This document shows positions 34,187 to 35,257 of a DNA stretch of 35,257 nt, piece by piece. This DNA comes from Proteobacteria bacterium UBA1858 (GTDB lineage: Bacteria; Pseudomonadota; Gammaproteobacteria; UBA4575). The stretch spans positions 18,746 to 54,002 of the forward strand of contig DDIE01000044.1 in assembly GCA_002338385.1 (NCBI GenBank). Reading direction: 5' to 3'. Within the stretch, counting starts at the first letter, position 1, and every line of letters begins with the position of its first letter. Both the position numbers and the translations under genes were made by a program. Below the pieces are notes generated by a model. It was not told the origin of the DNA. It saw only the letters and a program-made list of their open reading frames with translations, and did no database searches.

Positions 34187-34762
34187 ATGAGTGTGCTTGA
34201 GAACAAGTGGGACAGGGTGCACCGTGATGCCGATTACAGCCAGGTTGTGGCCAGTGATGTGCTCATCCAAAACCGGCATTTATTACCCCGCACCGGTAAG
34301 GCAGTTGATCTTGCCTGTGGCTTGGGTGGCAATGCCATCGAGCTGGCCCAAGCTTCCCTGACTACACACGCTTGGGATAGTTCTCAGGTTGCGCTGGCTC
34401 AGTTAGATCAACATGCACACGACACGCAGCTCACCATAAAAACACAGCAGAGAGATATCGAGCGCCATCCTCCGGAAGCACATCTATTTGATGTTGTCGT
34501 GGTATCACACTTTTTACATCGGCCAACCTTTCCTGCTCTGATCAACAGTCTTAAATCGGGCGGCGTGTTGTATTACCAGACCTTTACAGGTATCAAAGTG
34601 AACTCGATAGGCCCCAGTAACCCGGATTATCTGTTGGCTCAAAATGAGTTATTACACTTGTGTTCTGGTCTGCAAATTTTGCATTATCGTGAGGAGGGGC
34701 GGCAAGGTAATGAGCGATGTGGCTGGCGTAATCAGGCCATGATAGTGGCAAAAAAACCCTAG
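34187..34762 (+). CDS. Class I SAM-dependent methyltransferase (TehB-like)
   Basis: A 191-residue small methyltransferase. Motif I is VDLACGLGGNAIELA (about 39-53), followed by the acidic AWDSS end of strand 2, QQRDIE, and the FDVVVVSHFLHRP post-II/III region. The C-terminal part has the pattern GPSNPDYLLAQNELLHLCSGLQILHYREE seen in TehB-like and related orphan methyltransferases; the acceptor is unknown. It starts 6 bp after trkH and is probably the last gene of the plus-strand run. Its TAG shares a CTAG with the stop of the convergent XRE gene. Confidence 0.82.
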   Translation: MSVLENKWDRVHRDADYSQVVASDVLIQNRHLLPRTGKAVDLACGLGGNAIELAQASLTTHAWDSSQVALAQLDQHAHDTQLTIKTQQRDIERHPPEAHLFDVVVVSHFLHRPTFPALINSLKSGGVLYYQTFTGIKVNSIGPSNPDYLLAQNELLHLCSGLQILHYREEGRQGNERCGWRNQAMIVAKKP

Positions 34763-35106
34763 TACTCGCGCAATAACTGTAAGATGATATGGCGTTTCTT
34801 TTGCGATAAGCGATAGAAAATATCAATCACTTCTCTAAGCTCTGCATCCTCTATGCTGACATAGTCAGCGTCACGCGCTTCGTTGACAGCCGCCTGTTCC
34901 ATATCACCCTCACCCGTCAGTAACCAATTAGAATTAATCCGGAGGATTTGACTGAGTAAAAATAAATGCTGTGTACTGGGTGCGGCAATACCACGTTCCC
35001 AATGACCACAGGCACCACGAGAGAGGTTTAAGCGCTCGGCTAATTTTTCTTGCGATAAACCGCGGTGCTTGCGCGCACTAATGATACGTTCAGCTAGAGA
35101 AGACAT
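34759..35106 (-). CDS. XRE-family HTH transcriptional regulator
   Basis: A 115-residue DNA-binding protein. Residues about 5-62 form a five-helix XRE/HTH_3 domain (LAERIISARKHRGLSQEKLAERLNLSRGACGHWERGIAAPS), with a continuation similar to short phage-repressor-like regulators (FLLSQILRINSNWLLTGEG). The C-terminal 50 residues are helical (EDAELREVIDIFYRLSQKKRHIILQLLREY) and could be a dimerisation region. There is no LexA-type peptidase domain. The target is probably its own AT-rich upstream region, which contains inverted repeats and faces a divergent gene start. An isolated repressor of this kind can mark an accessory element beyond the window, but nothing visible proves this. Confidence 0.88.
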   Translation of the reverse strand: MSSLAERIISARKHRGLSQEKLAERLNLSRGACGHWERGIAAPSTQHLFLLSQILRINSNWLLTGEGDMEQAAVNEARDADYVSIEDAELREVIDIFYRLSQKKRHIILQLLREY

Positions 35107-35126
35107 GAATCAGAGGATAGTCTTGA

Positions 35127-35147
35127 TATCGTGAAAGATGTACGATA
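35127..35147. promoter_or_regulatory. Candidate operator, inverted repeat TATCGT-N9-ACGATA
   Basis: A perfect 6-bp inverted repeat with a 9-bp spacer, 21 bp overall, lies 21 bp upstream of the XRE start codon. Size and spacing suit a dimeric HTH repressor. Its position within the predicted leader suggests autoregulation. This is seen in sequence; binding is inferred. Confidence 0.4.
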
Positions 35148-35153
35148 ATTTAA

Positions 35154-35181
35154 ATAGTAATTTTATAGATATTATAACTAT
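35154..35181. promoter_or_regulatory. Second inverted repeat over the XRE -10
   Basis: ATAGTAAT (35154-35161) and ATAACTAT (35174-35181) are inverted with 7 of 8 positions matching, separated by 12 bp. The repeat covers the predicted -10 of the XRE gene. The region is very AT-rich, so chance similarity is possible. Confidence 0.3.
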
Positions 35182-35200
35182 CCATTATGATCAATTTCAG
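35171..35200 (-). promoter_or_regulatory. Predicted promoter of the XRE regulator gene
   Basis: On the minus strand CTGAAA (35200-35195) and a perfect TATAAT (35176-35171) are separated by 18 bp. The predicted start is near 35164, giving a leader of roughly 58 nt that includes the TATCGT/ACGATA repeat. Confidence 0.4.
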
Positions 35201-35207
35201 GACTTAC

Positions 35208-35257
35208 ATGTGGTCTTTCTCGATTTTTGTACTATTCATTAATCTCTTGGTGTATGG
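35208..35257 (+). CDS. Start of a probable membrane or exported protein (partial)
   Basis: An open frame begins at ATG 35208 and runs off the window. It has AGGA five bases upstream, one of the better Shine-Dalgarno matches in the window. The 16 visible residues (MWSFSIFVLFINLLVY) are almost entirely hydrophobic, as in a transmembrane helix or signal anchor. An in-frame ATG at 35187 is also possible but less well placed. It is divergent from the XRE gene and would share its control region. Identity cannot be given from so few codons. Confidence 0.45.
   Translation, partial: MWSFSIFVLFINLLVY

Noticed and set aside
1..35257. tRNA, rRNA, CRISPR array, insertion sequence or prophage.
   Set aside because: No cloverleaf, regularly spaced repeats, transposase or phage structural gene was seen; nearly all sequence is assigned to conserved genes.

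Overview
This 35 kb window is a densely packed chromosomal segment from a bacterium that the gene content and gene order place in the Gammaproteobacteria. The evidence is a set of linkages known from that class: pyrE beside an ExoIII/Crc-type gene; radC/coaBC-dut-algC-argB; the LysM gene-dprA-smg-topA-tsaC run with a divergent def-fmt; aroE with a YrdA-type carbonic anhydrase; and trkA downstream of fmt. It is not an enteric: TopA has a lysine-rich tail instead of zinc fingers, HemB is the Asp-rich Mg-type, and the NtrY/NtrX pair sits next to trkAH. Base composition looks close to 50% GC by eye and uniform. I see no tRNA, rRNA, insertion sequence, prophage or CRISPR array, and I cannot name the genus.

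Layout. 1-4.4 kb: a ParA-type ATPase and a periplasmic L,D-transpeptidase (+), converging on DUF4197, ampG and an exonuclease III gene (-), an envelope/peptidoglycan-flavoured group. 4.4-9.9 kb: pyrE (+), an alpha/beta hydrolase, then (-) argB, algC, dut and coaBC for arginine, sugar-nucleotide, dUTP and CoA metabolism. 9.9-14.4 kb: radC (+), the two-gene biotin cluster bioB-bioF (-), comF (+) and ubiA (-). 14.4-19 kb: a gamma-carbonic anhydrase (+), aroE, a small NTF2-like protein and type II NADH dehydrogenase (-). 18-25.6 kb: a long minus-strand run LysM protein-dprA-smg-topA-tsaC-hemF-hemB covering DNA uptake, supercoiling, t6A tRNA modification and haem synthesis. 25.7-34.8 kb: a plus-strand run def-fmt-DUF4390-ntrY-ntrX-trkA-trkH-methyltransferase covering N-terminal processing of new proteins, a two-component system and potassium uptake. 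The right edge holds an XRE-type regulator and an AT-rich region with inverted repeats, facing what looks like the first codons of a membrane protein cut off by the window end.

The window is mostly conserved housekeeping and I do not see a clearly new multi-gene system. The most interesting points are: an NtrX-like regulator whose AAA+ domain has lost the nucleotide-binding and sigma-54 contact motifs while keeping its receiver and DNA-binding domains; absence of rsmB between fmt and the DUF4390 gene; an apparently catalytically intact exonuclease at the locus where pseudomonads carry the catalytically dead regulator Crc; a zinc-finger-less TopA with a roughly 45% lysine tail; an operator-like region at the right edge; and extreme packing of convergent genes, including two pairs whose stop codons share one CTAG.
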